Assembly: GCF_015706575.1 (NCBI RefSeq)
Contig: NW_024037065.1
Coordinates: forward strand, 1,116,001-1,180,000
DNA from: Patiria miniata
Taxonomy: Eukaryota > Echinodermata > Asteroidea > Valvatida > Asterinidae
Length of the DNA: 64,000 nt
Direction of reading: 5' to 3'
A program made the position numbers and the translations under genes. The notes beneath the pieces are model-generated. The model made no database searches. It was not told where the DNA came from and saw only the letters and a list, made by a program, of their open reading frames with translations. Shown here piece by piece: positions 24,767-37,951 of this stretch. Position 1 is the stretch's first letter, and every line of letters starts with the position of its first letter.

Positions 24767-26063
24767 TGTTGCACCCCCGGTTGGCTCGGAAGAGTTACCA
24801 CGGAGTGTTCATTAAATGTTTCTGCAAATAGATGACACAGAACGTCCAGTGAGTATACGGTTGGCTAACAAAACTGTAATGCAGTGCTCACTCACAGTCA
24901 TCAAGTATGAGAATGGCTATATGATTTATAAAACTGAAATAAATCTAAGCATGGTATTGAAACAATTCTAAACTTGCAATCAATAACTAAGAAATATTTA
25001 GACTCACAGACTTGGCTAGTCTAGGAATTAAGTCTCTACTGCTTAAGTCCCTAATAAAAATGAAACTGAAAACTTGGAAAATAACAGTGTTCTCCCTGTC
25101 CACTTTCTCGCAGGAAACAAGATAAAGAAACACATTTACCTACTAGAATAAAGAAAAACATTAACTTCCTGGCCCGAATATTAGCAAGGCTCTGGACCCA
25201 ATAAACAAAGTGAGCTCAGTCAGCCATTCACTAATCCTGCCTAGCCTGGCACTTGCCTCTCAGATTTTAAACCAAGGGAGCATCCTACACCTTCTAGATA
25301 AACCAGAGACATTATTCCAGGCTAGCCTGATAACAGACAAGCCCCAGGGCCTAGTGCCAATTATGCTTCTAAGACGGTCACACAGGCTCCTTTGTTCTGA
25401 GTGAGACCACATGGTCTGAAGTGCTATACCTACAGTGCATAGCTATACAGTACATCCAAATACACGTACATTGCAAATGCTACAAAATTACAATAATGAA
25501 AACCTATAATGACTTTTCCCACAGAGAAAACATAAAGATGGAAAAGTAATCAAACATAAATCTCTGCCTAAATCACATCTATAAAGTCTGAACAATCAGA
25601 GACCCAAACAATAAATCACAATATCATCAGGAAAAAGGAAAACATCCTTGAATAAAACTCTGAACCGGGATCCACCGTCAGTAAAATAAGTGTGCTCGAT
25701 GCTAAGAAATACACAATCAAAATCCTCATCTCAAAAGGGATTAAATAAACTAAAATGACATCAAGAGGATTTATACATAAAAAGTTGCTGACAACTCAAA
25801 TAAAATGATACTCCACATACCTGCAAATAGATGACACAGAACGTCCAGTGAGTATACGGTTGGCTAACAAAACTTTAATGCAGTGCTCACTCACAGTCAT
25901 CAAGTATGAGAATGGCTAAGAATAACCACTGACCAACTCACTGGGGCTCTGTGTCAGGGCTGTTCCTTGAACAGGCTGTTGAAAAATGGGGGGGGGGGAA
26001 CTTCCAGAGGGGGCATCTAATGATAGGGGTAGCATAAGACACCATAATTATCGGGGTGCTACA
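24767..26063 (-). repeat. LTR, 3' copy relative to the element
   Basis: 1,297 bp. It contains a direct duplication of about 98 bp (24822-24919 and 25821-25918, starting CTGCAAATAGATGACACAGA) and a G tract near 25989. The same internal duplication is present in the other LTR. Confidence 0.93.
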
Positions 26064-26200
26064 CTCTCCCCTGCAAACTTAAATGTTGTCCCTAACATTT
26101 CCAGAAGGTAAAAAAACAGATGTATAAACAGTAACAGTTATGCAAACCAAAAAAAAACAAAACTAATGTTCATGTCCTCTGTGTGTCCATGGCTGGCTGC

Positions 26201-28692
26201 TTAGGACTGCTGACAAGTTGGTTGTTGGTACCACTGTTGCCACGGTAGCATCGGCACCTGCTGGTTGGGCCACGACATCATAGGTGTGGACCACTGCATG
26301 GGTTGGGGAGCCCACGGCATGTGGAACGGTTGTGGCATCATGGGTACTTGGGGCCAGAGCACGGAAGGATGAGGGCCAGCGAAGAGACCTGCTGCCATCA
26401 CACCGTTGACACCGCCTGGTGTATGTAGTGGCTGACCCAGTTGCTCATAGGTCAGGCGCTGAGGGGGCTGTCTCTGTCTTGCAGGATAGGGTCCTGCATC
26501 TCCATGCAATCCGGGGTCCACTTCGGCTTCTGGGGCGGGAACCACTGGCTCCAGTCCTGGCACTTCTTCACTGGAGACCCCATGTTCTAGTACGGCTGCA
26601 GGATCTGGTACAACTGGATCAGGAACGGCTATTGGTTCAGCTACAGGCTCAGGTACAGGTGTTGGGCCGACTACTGCAGGGGCTGGAACGGGCTCGGGCT
26701 CAAGTACTGGTGCCGGGCCAACAGCTGCAGGGACTGGAACTGGAACGGGTTCAGGTACTGGAGCTGGGCAAACTGCTGCAGGGACTGGAACTGGAACGGG
26801 CTCAGGTTCAGGTACTGGTGCCGGGACAACAGCTGCAGGGACTAGAACTGGAACAGGCTCGTCATGTGCAACTGCTGCCGGTTCTGGGGCAGCCGCAACT
26901 GGATCATCTGCCACTTCCTCGTTCCTTATGTCACCCATGGGGAGGAACACCTCAGCGTCGTGGTTCAGACCTGAAGTGTTCACTGCAGGGCAATTGGTGT
27001 TTGAGGAAGGAGTGGGCAGCTGGATGACGTATTCAGCTTCACTGTCTGTGTCGCTAGGATCTTGCTGAACACTTGCTTCTGGTGCAGGTCGGGCAAAGGG
27101 TGCAGTTGTAGGTCGCGTTTTGATGGAGACAGTTGGAGCTTCTAGTAAGAGGTCATTACAGGGTAGCAAAAGGTTCCGATGGAGAGTCCTGTTCCTTCCC
27201 TGGCCTCTTTCTGGCCGTAGTTTGTACACAGGAGAGTCATCACTAAGCCGTTTCACTACCGTGTGAACTTCACTTTCCCAGTGCGCTCGTAGTTTGCCTG
27301 GTCCACCAGTCTCCCTGAGGTTTCTCACCAGGACCCTATCACCGGGCTGCAGGACAGTGCTCTGCATTTTCCTGTCATACTGGCGTTTTCCTCGTGCTGC
27401 TGACTTGTCTGCATTCCTCCTGGCGACCTCATATGCTTCTTCCATTTGTCTCCTCCAGCGTTGGCTGTACTCTTGATGATTCTTTGGGGGCTCCTTTGCT
27501 TGTGACAAGCCAAATGTCAGATCAATGGGGAGTCGAGGGGGACGTCCGTACAGAAGATAGAACGGAGAGAATCCGGTGGCATCAGAACGAGTGCAATTGT
27601 ACGCATGCACCACCTTGTTCAGGGACTCCTTCCAGCGTGACTTCTCTCTTTCAGGTAGGGTGCGGAGCATCCCAAGAAGCGTCCTGTTAAAGCGCTCCAC
27701 CTGACCGTTCCCCTGTGGGTGATATGGAGTGGTACGAGAGGGGGTGATGCCAGAAAGTTGTTGGAGTCGCCAAAACAGTTGGTTCTCAAACTCCCTCCCT
27801 TGGTCGTGGTGGAGTTTGTGCGGAAATCCAAATCTCAAGACGAAATCATTGAATATCTTTTCTGCCACCGTCCTACCAGATTTATTGGTCGTTGGATATG
27901 CTTGCGCAAACCGCGTAAAATGGTCCATAACAACCAATATATATTCATATCCGCCAACACTCCTCTCCAGATGGAGGAAATCGATGGAGACCATCTCGAA
28001 TGGGGATGTGGTGGCTATGCTGCAGAGAGGGTCTCGGGTTGGCAGGTTTGGTTTCCTCTGTTGCAAACATCTACAAACATTAGACACATAGTGCTCGATG
28101 TCTCGTTGCATGTGGGGCCAGAAGAATCTATCACGTGCAAGGTGAATAACACGCTCTGCGCCGAGATGACCCATCTCTTCATGTAACTCTTTGTAGACAG
28201 AGCGATGGTACTTCAGAGGGAGGACTAATTGTTTCTTGCCACCCGATCTGCGATGGAGTATTCCCTCAACATCCAACTCTAGCTTGTCCCACTCCCGAAG
28301 AAGAGCAACAGTATTGGGCGGTTCTGTCATCCGGTCCTGTCTAGTTGGGCGATGACCGCTTTCAAGAAACTGGATGGCGCGCCCGATGGTATTGTCATCG
28401 CGTTGCGCTGCCTTCAGTTCTCTTTTTGAAATGTGGTGGGAGCTCATCACACTGTCATCTGGGTTTGACGTGGAGGCAGACAGGGCATCAATCCAGGGGA
28501 AACATCCGGAACTATCGGCTCTGACTGCAGCAATGGTGGCACCCAGATGAGTGGTGCTGACCTCGCTTGTGCACTGGGCTCTGTAGGTCTCAAAGTCAAG
28601 GGGCATACGAGAGAGTACATCTGCGTCTGTGTTGGACTTCCCTGGGCGGTATTTAATCTTGAAATTGAAGTCGGCCAGTTCAGCGACCCAGC
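26201..28692 (-). pseudogene. Integrase region of the LTR fossil, proline-rich tail
   Basis: This part reads as an integrase with an N-terminal HHCC zinc-binding region, a D-D-E catalytic core and a C-terminal GPY/F-like segment. It then runs on as an unusually long tail of about 250 residues made of [11 protein letters not shown]-like repeats and ending in a W/P/Q/M-rich stretch. It is separated from the RNase H part by the nested element. Confidence 0.9.
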
Positions 28693-28698
28693 GATGAC

Positions 28699-31600
28699 AC
28701 GGCCGTTTCAATCCCATAGACATAACGTAATTAACTTGAGCAATTTTGTCCGCACAGCGTTTGTTTACTCCAGTGTATCAAAGTGATGACGTCATGCAAT
28801 TTTGGAAATCCAAGATGGCGTCCTAACTTTTCACTAAAACAAAACACGAATTAACATGCCCCAAACTTGCCCCTAAATCATGACTCACACAATGTCTTAT
28901 GGTGCCATACTATAATTCTGACAGATAACGTGAGTTTCCACACATCGGAAGATTGAGCTGGCCCATAAAGTTCAAAATACCTGTAAAAAAACAGGTTTGA
29001 TTACGCTTCGTGCGTAAGGTTTTCTGTCGCTGTTTGTTTTGGAAGTTGTTAAAAATCCCCGAAGAAAATCCCGTTTTATTATTGATACCAAGTTTTCCCC
29101 AAATATTCCATGGTCACTTCTTGTAAATAAGGACCATCTTAAATGACTCATGAAGTTTCATTCGAAGGCCAGCGGTAGATTGTTTTTTAGAACCGTTAAA
29201 ATACAGCCACTTTTCACGAGACCGCGCGGTATACACGCACATCACACGGCACAATAGCTATAGGGCGTGAACTCATGCACACACCACCGGCGCACGCGCG
29301 GCGTTAACACGGCGTTGTCGCACTGCCCTGCCCGCTGAACTGCAGCGCAGCAAAACCGTGCGCTGAGAGTCACAGGCCGGTGGTTTGTGGGGGAAATATT
29401 CAGCAGAACTCCGGCCAGATCATGCATGTTAAGAATACAAATAATTTCGTACGAACACCAATAATATTAGGCAGGATGAGCTTTCTACATCAGACTCCTG
29501 TAGGTCAGACGGCCTTATGATTATACATGTATGAACAAATGTAATGCTCCAAGTTTGCTTAAAATTGTTTAAAAATTTCATAAAAGAAACAATATCCTGC
29601 CCTTATTTGCACAGCAATATTCATAAAGTTAAACCACTACGGGTGCAACACTTATCACTTCAAACAGTTTTCATTAACCCTAACTCCCTGGGTGGGGGGG
29701 GGGGAATCGTATTATAATTCCAGGATTCAGGACTGTTCGGGCTATAGGAAAACTCGAGCAAATGCAGTCCTGCATATGTCCACAAGTGTCCCAGATTAAC
29801 TTCATCCAAACCTCGAAAACTTCGAAAACCTCCCCTGTCCAGTAGAGTTTTGCTTCGGGTCGGGTCCACTATAGGCCAAACTGGTGCGAAACATTATAGA
29901 TATAATACAAATCCTGCGCTGTGTTAATTTCCAAACTGTTTCCATCTTTTTTCCCCGTTTATTTCGGGTTTTGAATTGACCCGATCCAACCTGATCCGCA
30001 AATTTTCAAACACAAAACTGACCAACCCAACTGAAATGACGGACAAACCGACCCGACCAAACACAAAGTTGGTTTTTGGTTGAGTCAATTACAGTTTCGA
30101 GTCGGGTCAGCACAACACTTCTGTCCAGAACCCTTCCAAGAAGCAAAAGTAACCAGCAAGGTTGCTGAAATCTATGGCCACATGACATCACACAGCATAT
30201 ATAGAGATTGCCGCATTCCCCCAGAGATAGTAGAGGCTGCAGCCAATCATTGCATGTGGCACAAGCAAAGGCAGACTCCAATTGAATATTAGATTTAAAA
30301 ACTGGCAGGGTAATATTTATATTTTACTTTATTTCATTATTTAAGTTGGCGGCCAATTTAGTGAAATCCATTGGTCTCCCATTGGTCGCAGTACACCTAA
30401 AAAAGCAATCCACATACACGTAAAAGTCTTATCTGTTTTAAAGTATGGAAAAGAATGCCAACTTAAAACTTGTTATTAGTAGCCTATTGACTTACTTTTA
30501 AAAAAACGCCGATAAAAATATCTAATGTAATAATAGCATTTTAGTAGTGTCAACAATTAGTTGATTTTCAGTGAAAGTTAATATCCAGTTGTATTTCAAT
30601 TCATAATTTTGGCACTTAGGAGTGTCGTTCGCAGTAGTCCTGGAGGAATTCCTACCGGTGTATACAAATAAGCCTAGGTCACAATTCTGCCCTTATGTAC
30701 AAAACCACAATGATAATGTAAGCATGGATCCAGCCCCTTCAAAGTGGCAACAATGTTGTCATTAATGCAGTTTCAGTAGAGACATGACCATTTTGCCTAC
30801 AGTTTATGGTTCATGTACGAGTCAGTTTTGCGATAGCCATGCACGAGAAATCAGAATGTAAATATCATTTTCCAAAAAACACAATTGTACTGCACATACA
30901 TGCAGGGGTCATCCAATCAATGGCCATAAATGGGCATTAAAATGTAAACATGTCCGATATGGGAGCGAGAACCAGTCCATCGCGAGTGATCATGTGTGAC
31001 GTGTGAATCCTGAGCTTAAATTCGAGAGTGATTCCTTGGCAAGCAGACAATAGAAGTTCTTAATGTGTCGGATCAAGGCGGTGCAGGGTTTGTTCAAATC
31101 TAGCAGTGCACATGGCATCACACAGTTTGGCACACATTCAGTTACCAAAAATACACCCAACACATGCTCATGTCTGTGTTATCCTGATCCTCCATGCACA
31201 AACGTGGGATGGGAAAGATTCACTTCCACTGTACGGCTCATCACAACGAGTCAACGGCTCACCACACCACCATCTCACCAGAGCTCCAGAAAATACGAGA
31301 AATCCTCTTGTCAGGAGAATGATACTGCAAACTTCCTGAAAAATCATAACAAAATGCTTTTTTTCAGAAAACAGGATCACATGTACAATTGCTTTTATTA
31401 GGGGGTGGGGTGGGGGTGGGGCATGGGAGAAATGTAGCCATACATTCAAAGCTCTACATGTACCGCCAACACTAAGCAGTGGTGCATGTCACGTGTACAT
31501 GATGTATCATGACACCATTTAACAATATTTATATTACTTTATCGGGGGGTGGGGGGGGGGGGGGGTTGCACACTGCACAATAAGGCCTGTGCCAAGTCTA

Positions 31601-32804
31601 AATTGGCTGAAAAATTTTGTATGGTACAGGATCACACAGAAACAAAACACCTCAATTTAGAATTGCCAATTTTTTCATGTCCCCATGAAGCTGAGGCACT
31701 AATGTGTTTACATGAAAATGGATTTGGCATTTGGCTAAGCATTACTGAATAAATATGCAAAGCCTGAAATAAATTCAACGTCAGACATGCCAGAATAAGT
31801 TCTGCAAACACGAAAGGTGGCATGTACAATAAAAAAGATTAGTCCGACATGTTAACTACTTTCATCCTGTTCATGTCAGAATCAAATTGTTATGAAATGT
31901 TCATTTTTTGGGGGGGGGGGGCATTTTTCTCTCTCTGCTGTCATGACCTGTTCGTATTGTTTTTATTAATTTTATACTGAATCGTGCAAATAGCATTTTT
32001 GTTTACCTTCCAATTAAGGCCTAGTTGATCATTTTGATGTAATTTATGTATGGAAATCTTTCCCATGTATAACAAAGTTGTAGCACAATACACGACATGT
32101 CATGTACATGTGCATCACGCCAATGGAGGATCTTCGTCCACACATGCACGAACCTAGGTACGGGTTAGATCCGCACGCATGCCCGTACAAATACATGAAC
32201 ACGCAAACGGTCGAGTTGTCTCTAAACCATCATGCGCTTGGGCTATGCGTGATACACAGGCGCGTACCATGTACGCTTTACAACCAACTCGACCGTTTGG
32301 CATTCCGCGCAGACACGAAAATATGTCACTTTTTGCACCTAAATATCAACAAATCTACCGCTGGCCTTACCTTCAAACCGGACACATATGCAGCACGTAT
32401 CTCCAAAACAAAGTTGATGTGGGCCTTACATCGGGGAAAACCTCTTGTTTGGAGAAAAACACCTTTTAATGTGACAAATTTGTCACATGACCGCACACCG
32501 CGATAATCAGCTCGGTCGAACACCAGTTTTGACGGACGCCGTTTTCAGTAATTTAATATTCATGAGCTAATATTCATATATGGAAATAAGGGGAAAAAAA
32601 CAAACTTTTGAAAAAGAAACATTTTGAACTTTGACCGATTAATCTACCAATGACATTCCAAATATTCCCAGATATAAATATTCATGATATGAAACTCGCT
32701 TGGCCCGACCCACGAAGAGTGTCGGTGACGTCATTTTACGGAGATTTTCGATTGGCGCGATTAGAACGACAGAGGGCGCCATTATTTTGCGCTGGAACAG
32801 CCGT
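28699..32804. mobile_element. 4.1-kb element nested in the LTR fossil
   Basis: GATGAC at 28693-28698 and 32805-32810 is the duplicated target, interrupting the RNase H region. The termini are imperfect inverted repeats: ACGGCCGTTTCA at the left, and the right end reads ACGGCTGTTCCA on the other strand. No credible ORF is present, so this is a non-autonomous DNA element. It carries TGACGTCA near both ends, G tracts near 29695, 31545-31565 and 31911-31922, and a stem of about 15 bp around 32207-32300 (AACGGTCGAGTTG / CAACTCGACCGTT). The 6-bp duplication and ends do not match a superfamily I can name. Confidence 0.75.
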
Positions 32805-32810
32805 GATGAC

Positions 32811-35103
32811 CAGTCGCATTGAGTTTGGCTGAAGACAAGATGTAAGTCAGGGGGTTATTGTCGGTGTACACGGTGAAGGATGGAGCATAATACAAATAAT
32901 CCCTGAACTTCTCCGTGATGGCCCATTTCAAAGCAAGGAATTCAAGTTTTCCCGAGTGCAGATTATAGTTCTTTTCAGCTGGGCTCAGTGTACGAGATCC
33001 ATAACCTATCACCCTCATTTTGCCCTCTTGCTCCTGGTACAGCACCGCTCCCAGACCATTGTTGGAGGCATCAGTGTGCAGGATGAAAGGTTTCTCGTGG
33101 TCTGGAAAGCCCATCACAGGGGGATTAGTAAGACAGTCTAACAATTCTTCCAGCACGTGCTGATGCTCACTCTCCCATGATATTGGTTGCTTAGATGGCA
33201 CCTGGTTCTTGCACTTGCTTGACTTGGAGTTGGGTGGGGGCTTCTTAGGAGGAGCACGGTTGCTGTTTGATGTTGTGTTACCGGCACTGGGACTTCGAAG
33301 GAGTTCATATAAACCTTTGGCTCTCTTTGAAAAGTTCTGAATATATTGGCGGTAGTAACCCAGTAGACCAAGAAGTTTTCTGAGCTCGCCAACAGTGCTG
33401 GGCTTCTTGTCTCGCAGTGTTTCAACCGCCGCAATGTCCGCTGGGTCCATCTTATGTCCCTCGCTTGAAATAATTCGTCCCAGGTATCGAACCTTGTTTT
33501 TCATCAGACTGCACTTGCTGGGTTTTAACTTCACACCCCGATCTTGGAACCGTCTAAGTACCTGGCGCAGATTTTCAAGATGACCCTCGAATGTATTGCT
33601 GTAGACCAGAACATCATCAAGGTATACTACGGCCACCTCACCGACCAGCCCGTCAAGGCACGTTTCCATTGCCCGCTGGAACACTGCAGGGGCATTCATC
33701 AATCCGAAGGGAATGCGGTTCCACTGGTATAAGCCCCATGGGGTGATAGCTTGTCGGCTTTTCTCTGCCATGAAGCCCTGGTGGTAGGCCTTGCCTTGGT
33801 CTAGAGTTGAAAACCAGCAGTTACCACCAAGACTGTCAAGTACATCCTGAATGCGGGGGATGGGTTGCCTGTCGGGGATTGTCTTCTGATTTAGCTGCCT
33901 GTAATCGATGCAGAGACGGAGGGATCCGTCCTTCTTTCTCACACATACGACGGGGGAGGAGAAGGATGATTCGGACTTCTCTATCCAACCCCGGTCAAGC
34001 AAATCTTTCAGGTAAGACTTCACTTCTCTGTAAAGTGGCGGGGGCACGGACATGTATGTTTTCTGCACCGGCTCATCGTCCTTCAACCGAATATGCATTT
34101 GAAGATCTTCGATGCAGCCGAGATCATTGTCGTCCTTAGCAAAAGCTGCAGCTTCCTCTTTTAACATCTGTATGGCTGCTTGACGTTGTGGTTCGGTCAA
34201 ATGGCTGACATCAACGGGAGGGACCCACGTAGCGTCATCACACTTTGCTGTTGAAATAGAGTTGACACCCTTGACATGTGGGTTCCTTGCCTCGTGAGCC
34301 TGGCTGGGTAGGGTGTGAAGAGTGTCAATCAGCTCCAGGGAACCCAAGGGGGTTCTTCTTCTGAGGACCAAGTCCCGGCTGGCCAAGTTTGAGACCAAGA
34401 TAAACACCTTGCAGGATGTTTCTCTTCCTTTCTTAAGCTGAACGATGGCAGGGTCAACATGGAGGTCCTCAGGGAGTATCATGGTAACTGCAGGTTCAAA
34501 TAAGGCGAAATTACCTTGAGTCAACTGTTCTGTTTTAACCTGGCATGGTACTATGGCGGCACCCTGCTTGGGAATCGTGATGCTCTGTCTCCCCACAACA
34601 ACATCGCCAATATCCCCTGAGGTTTCCTGCTGTATGAGGCTCGTCAGAGCCATCACCTCGCTCTTTCTCATCGACGGAAAAGCTGCTCGAACTGCTTCTG
34701 ATGGAAGCGATCTCTCATCTCCGCCTTGGACAACTTCCTCTATGACATTGTACCCTATTATAGGTACTCCAGTGATCCCGTTGGCAACCAAAACTGGAAC
34801 GCTGATGACACGACTGTGTCCCAAGGTCAACTGGAAAGCCAGGTCAAGCCAGCCCTCGAAAGGAATACCTGTGCCATTTGCTGCAGTGAGACTGAGATCG
34901 TCTCCACCAAGAAGTTCTGATAGGGGGCGTAACTTCAGACCTGGCAAATGGGTTTCCTTCCAATGTGATGGTATGATGGAGACTTGGGCTCCGGTGTCCC
35001 ACAAAGCCTGGGTTTTCACGCCTTCTATCATGCAGCTGACCAGACATCTCTTGCCGATAAGGCGTGTTACTGCGGTTTGCTTTGAAGGAGAAACGCAACA
35101 CAT
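32811..35103 (-). pseudogene. Protease, RT and RNase H region of the LTR fossil
   Basis: This region shows an aspartic protease motif ([13 protein letters not shown]), a reverse transcriptase with YLDD, and the start of RNase H ([14 protein letters not shown]), in Ty3/Gypsy order. The region ends where the nested element was inserted. Confidence 0.92.
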
Positions 35104-35132
35104 TTGGGACTGAAGGAATTTGACATCACTGG

Positions 35133-36417
35133 TTACTGCCCGTCCCGTAGCAGCAACCCTTGCTCGTTTCCCGACTGAGAACTCCTAGTGCGGCAACCTC
35201 GGGCGTAGTGTTCACTTGAGCCACATTTGAAACAATGGTCGCAAGTATCGCCATTGCCATTCTGCTGGCAGTGTCGACATCCCCTCTTCAGCGGGCGGCT
35301 GGATGACGGTCGTCGTAGCTGGTGGTTTTGGTTGGCTGGTGTAGTCAGTGACTCCTGAAGGCTGTCCAGCTGCTTTCTCATGGTCGCAATTTCCATGATT
35401 CCAGCTTTGAGCTCCGCAATGTCGGTCATGAGGGTGCCCTCCTTCGGTTTCCTTTTCACTGCTTCCTGGCTTGACTCATACTGCTGCACTTCATGGACAG
35501 AAACTGACTTGGAGTGCAACTTCTCTTGTCGTTCCATCTCATGGCTTGCCGCCGTGTTAACTTTCTCGAAAAGTAGCTCGATCATCTGTGGTACTGGGAT
35601 CTTGTAGGAGGGAGCGAAGCTCATTCTTCACAGATTCACTTCTAAAACCAGTGAGGAGTGCGTGCAGAAACATGTTCTGGACTAGGGTAGGGTCGTACTT
35701 TAGGCCAGAGCCGCTCTCCTGAGAAGCAAAAATAACCTTTTGCTTCAGATCCAGGGCTCTCACCAGAAAACTCTGGGCAGACTCCTTGTTGTCTTGAGCC
35801 AATCTCGACAGCCGATGGTATAACTCCGTCGCGTCTTTCTCTTGGTAGTGTGCTCGTAGGATGTGACGAAGTACGGGCAACGTCAGTCCCGCTCTGCCCT
35901 CTAGATAGCTGCGTAGTGCTGAACCTGGGACCACTGCACGGATCACGGCTTCCACGATCTCCCGTTCCTTGTGACCTTTGGCACGGCCACTCTCAATTTG
36001 ATGGGCGAGGCTGGAGAAGGACAGGCGGTCTCGCTGTCCCGGCTCGCCAATCTGTCCCGATATTTTGAATTCCCTGCGGGTCAAGGTCATCAAGCTGGCT
36101 GGAGTGGTATCCAGCTTTGGGGTTGTCGATGGCTTCTGCTCAGGTTTCGGGTCCGCAGCTGGTAGATTCTCTGCAACTACGATTTGTTTGAGGAACTCTC
36201 GCAGGTCTGTGTAGAGGGAGAGCCCCTCATCTTCTCTCTCTTCAAGCTCTTCACGCAGTAGGTTGCGGCTCACCTTCCTTCTAAGTGCTTTGGGGCATTC
36301 CACCTCCTGGTATCCTGGTAGGTCGAGGTGTTTGCATACCTCCTGTAACTGTAGTAGTGAGAGTTGACTGACCTGCTCTATTAGGCGCTGGCACACATCC
36401 TGAGCTGACTCTGCCAT
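35133..36417 (-). pseudogene. Gag region of the LTR fossil
   Basis: A capsid-like helical region is followed by a CCHC zinc knuckle (CFKCGSSEHYARGC) and a preceding CRHCQQNGNGDTC. It lies directly upstream of the protease part, as expected for Ty3/Gypsy gag. Confidence 0.85.
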
Positions 36418-36644
36418 CTTGTAGGGCGAATATGGACGCTACGACGCTCCTCTTGTCCCTCTGCTAATGGTGTTTGTCTGCACCCGTGCTCCAGCTAACC
36501 TCGTTTAGTACTGGGTTGTACCCGTCTCAACTACTGACTACAGCTGCATGGTACGGCTCTGGTTCATGGTCACTGGACAGGCGCTGTCATTCATCTCCAC
36601 ATTGAAGTGGACACAAAAACACCTGTCCCTTCGTGGTCGCCAAA

Positions 36645-37947
36645 TGTTGCACCCCCGGTTGGCTCGGAAGAGTTACCACGGAGTGTTCATTAAATGTTTC
36701 TGCAAATAGATGACACAGAACGTCCAGTGAGTATACGGTTGGCTAACAAAACTTTAATGCAGTGCTCACTCACAGTCATCAAGTATGAGAATGGCTATAT
36801 GATTTATAAAACTGAAATAAATCTAAGCATGGTATTGAAACAATTCTAAACTTGCAATCAATAACTAAGAAATATTTAGACTCACAGACTTGGCTAGTCT
36901 AGGAATTAAGTCTCTACTGCTTAAGTCCCTAATAAAAATGAAACTGAAAACTTGGAAAATAACAGTGTTCTCCCTGTCCACTTTCTCGCAGGAAACAAGA
37001 TAAAGAAAAACATTAACCTACTAGAATAAAGAAAAACATTAACTTCCTGGCCCGAATATTAGCAAGGCTCTGGACCCAATAAACAAAGTGAGCTCAGTCA
37101 GCCATTCACTAATCCTGCCTAGCCTGGCACTTGCCTCTCAGATTTTAAACCAAGGGAGCATCCTACACCTTCTAGATAAACCAGAGACATTATTCCAGGC
37201 TAGCCTGATAACAGACAAGCCCCAGGGCCTAGTGCCAATTATGCTTCTAAGACGGTCACACAGGCTCCTTTGTTCTGAGTGAGACCACATGGTCTGAAGT
37301 GCTATACCTACAGTGCATAGCTATACAGTACATCCAAATACACGTACATTGCAAATGCTACAAAATTACAAGAATGAAAACCTATAATGACTTTTCCCAC
37401 AGAGAAAACATAAAGATGGAAAAGTAATCAAAACTTAAATCTCTGCCTAAATCACATCTATAAAGTCTGAACAATCAGAGACCCAAACAATAAATCACAA
37501 TATCATCAGGAAAAAGGAAAACATCCTTGAATAAAACTCTGAACCGGGATCCACCGTCAGTAAAATAAGTGTGCTCGATGCTAAGAAATACACAATCAAA
37601 ATCCTCATCTCAAAAGGGATTAAATAAACTAAAATGACATCAAGAGGATTTATACATAAAAAGTTGCTGACAACTCAAATAAAATGATACTCCACATACC
37701 TGCAAATAGATGACACAGAACGTCCAGTGAGTATACGGTTGGCTAACAAAACTTTAATGCAGTGCTCACTCACAGTCATCAAGTATGAGAATGGCTAAGA
37801 ATAACCACTGACCAACTCACTGGGGCTCTGTGTCAGGGCTGTTCCTTGAACAGGCTGTTGAAAAATTGGGGGGGGGGGGGGAAACTTCCAGAGGGGGCAT
37901 CTAATGATAGGGGTAGCATAAGACACCATAATTATCGGGGTGCTACA
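36645..37947 (-). repeat. LTR, 5' copy relative to the element
   Basis: 1,303 bp, near-identical to 24767-26063, with the same internal 98-bp duplication and a slightly longer G tract near 37867. The leader and putative primer-binding site lie just below 36645. Confidence 0.93.
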
Positions 37948-37951
37948 CCTT

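Larger units (their letters stand above)
24767..37947 (-). mobile_element. Ty3/Gypsy LTR retrotransposon fossil, young
   Basis: Near-identical LTRs (24767-26063 and 36645-37947), both TG...CA, flank gag-pol parts on the minus strand in the order gag, protease, reverse transcriptase, RNase H, integrase, the Ty3/Gypsy (Metaviridae) order. A likely 4-bp target duplication CCTT lies at 24763-24766 and 37948-37951. Next to the 5' LTR (higher coordinates) the leader starts TTTGGCGACC, a plausible primer-binding site. By eye the LTRs differ at around a dozen places or fewer in 1.3 kb, so the insertion is recent. The element is 13.2 kb only because a 4.1-kb element is nested in pol; without it, it is about 9.1 kb. 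It is broken by that insertion and perhaps one or two smaller disruptions. No envelope gene or chromodomain was seen. Confidence 0.93.

Noticed and set aside
25210-25404. 64-codon ORF present identically at 25210 and 37088
   Set aside because: It is duplicated only because it lies in both LTRs; no family or start context supports it.
26419-27027. 202-codon plus-strand ORF with [12 protein letters not shown] repeats
   Set aside because: It is the antisense shadow of the proline-rich tail of the integrase region.
34553-35113. 186-codon plus-strand ORF
   Set aside because: It is the complement of the protease region of the LTR fossil.
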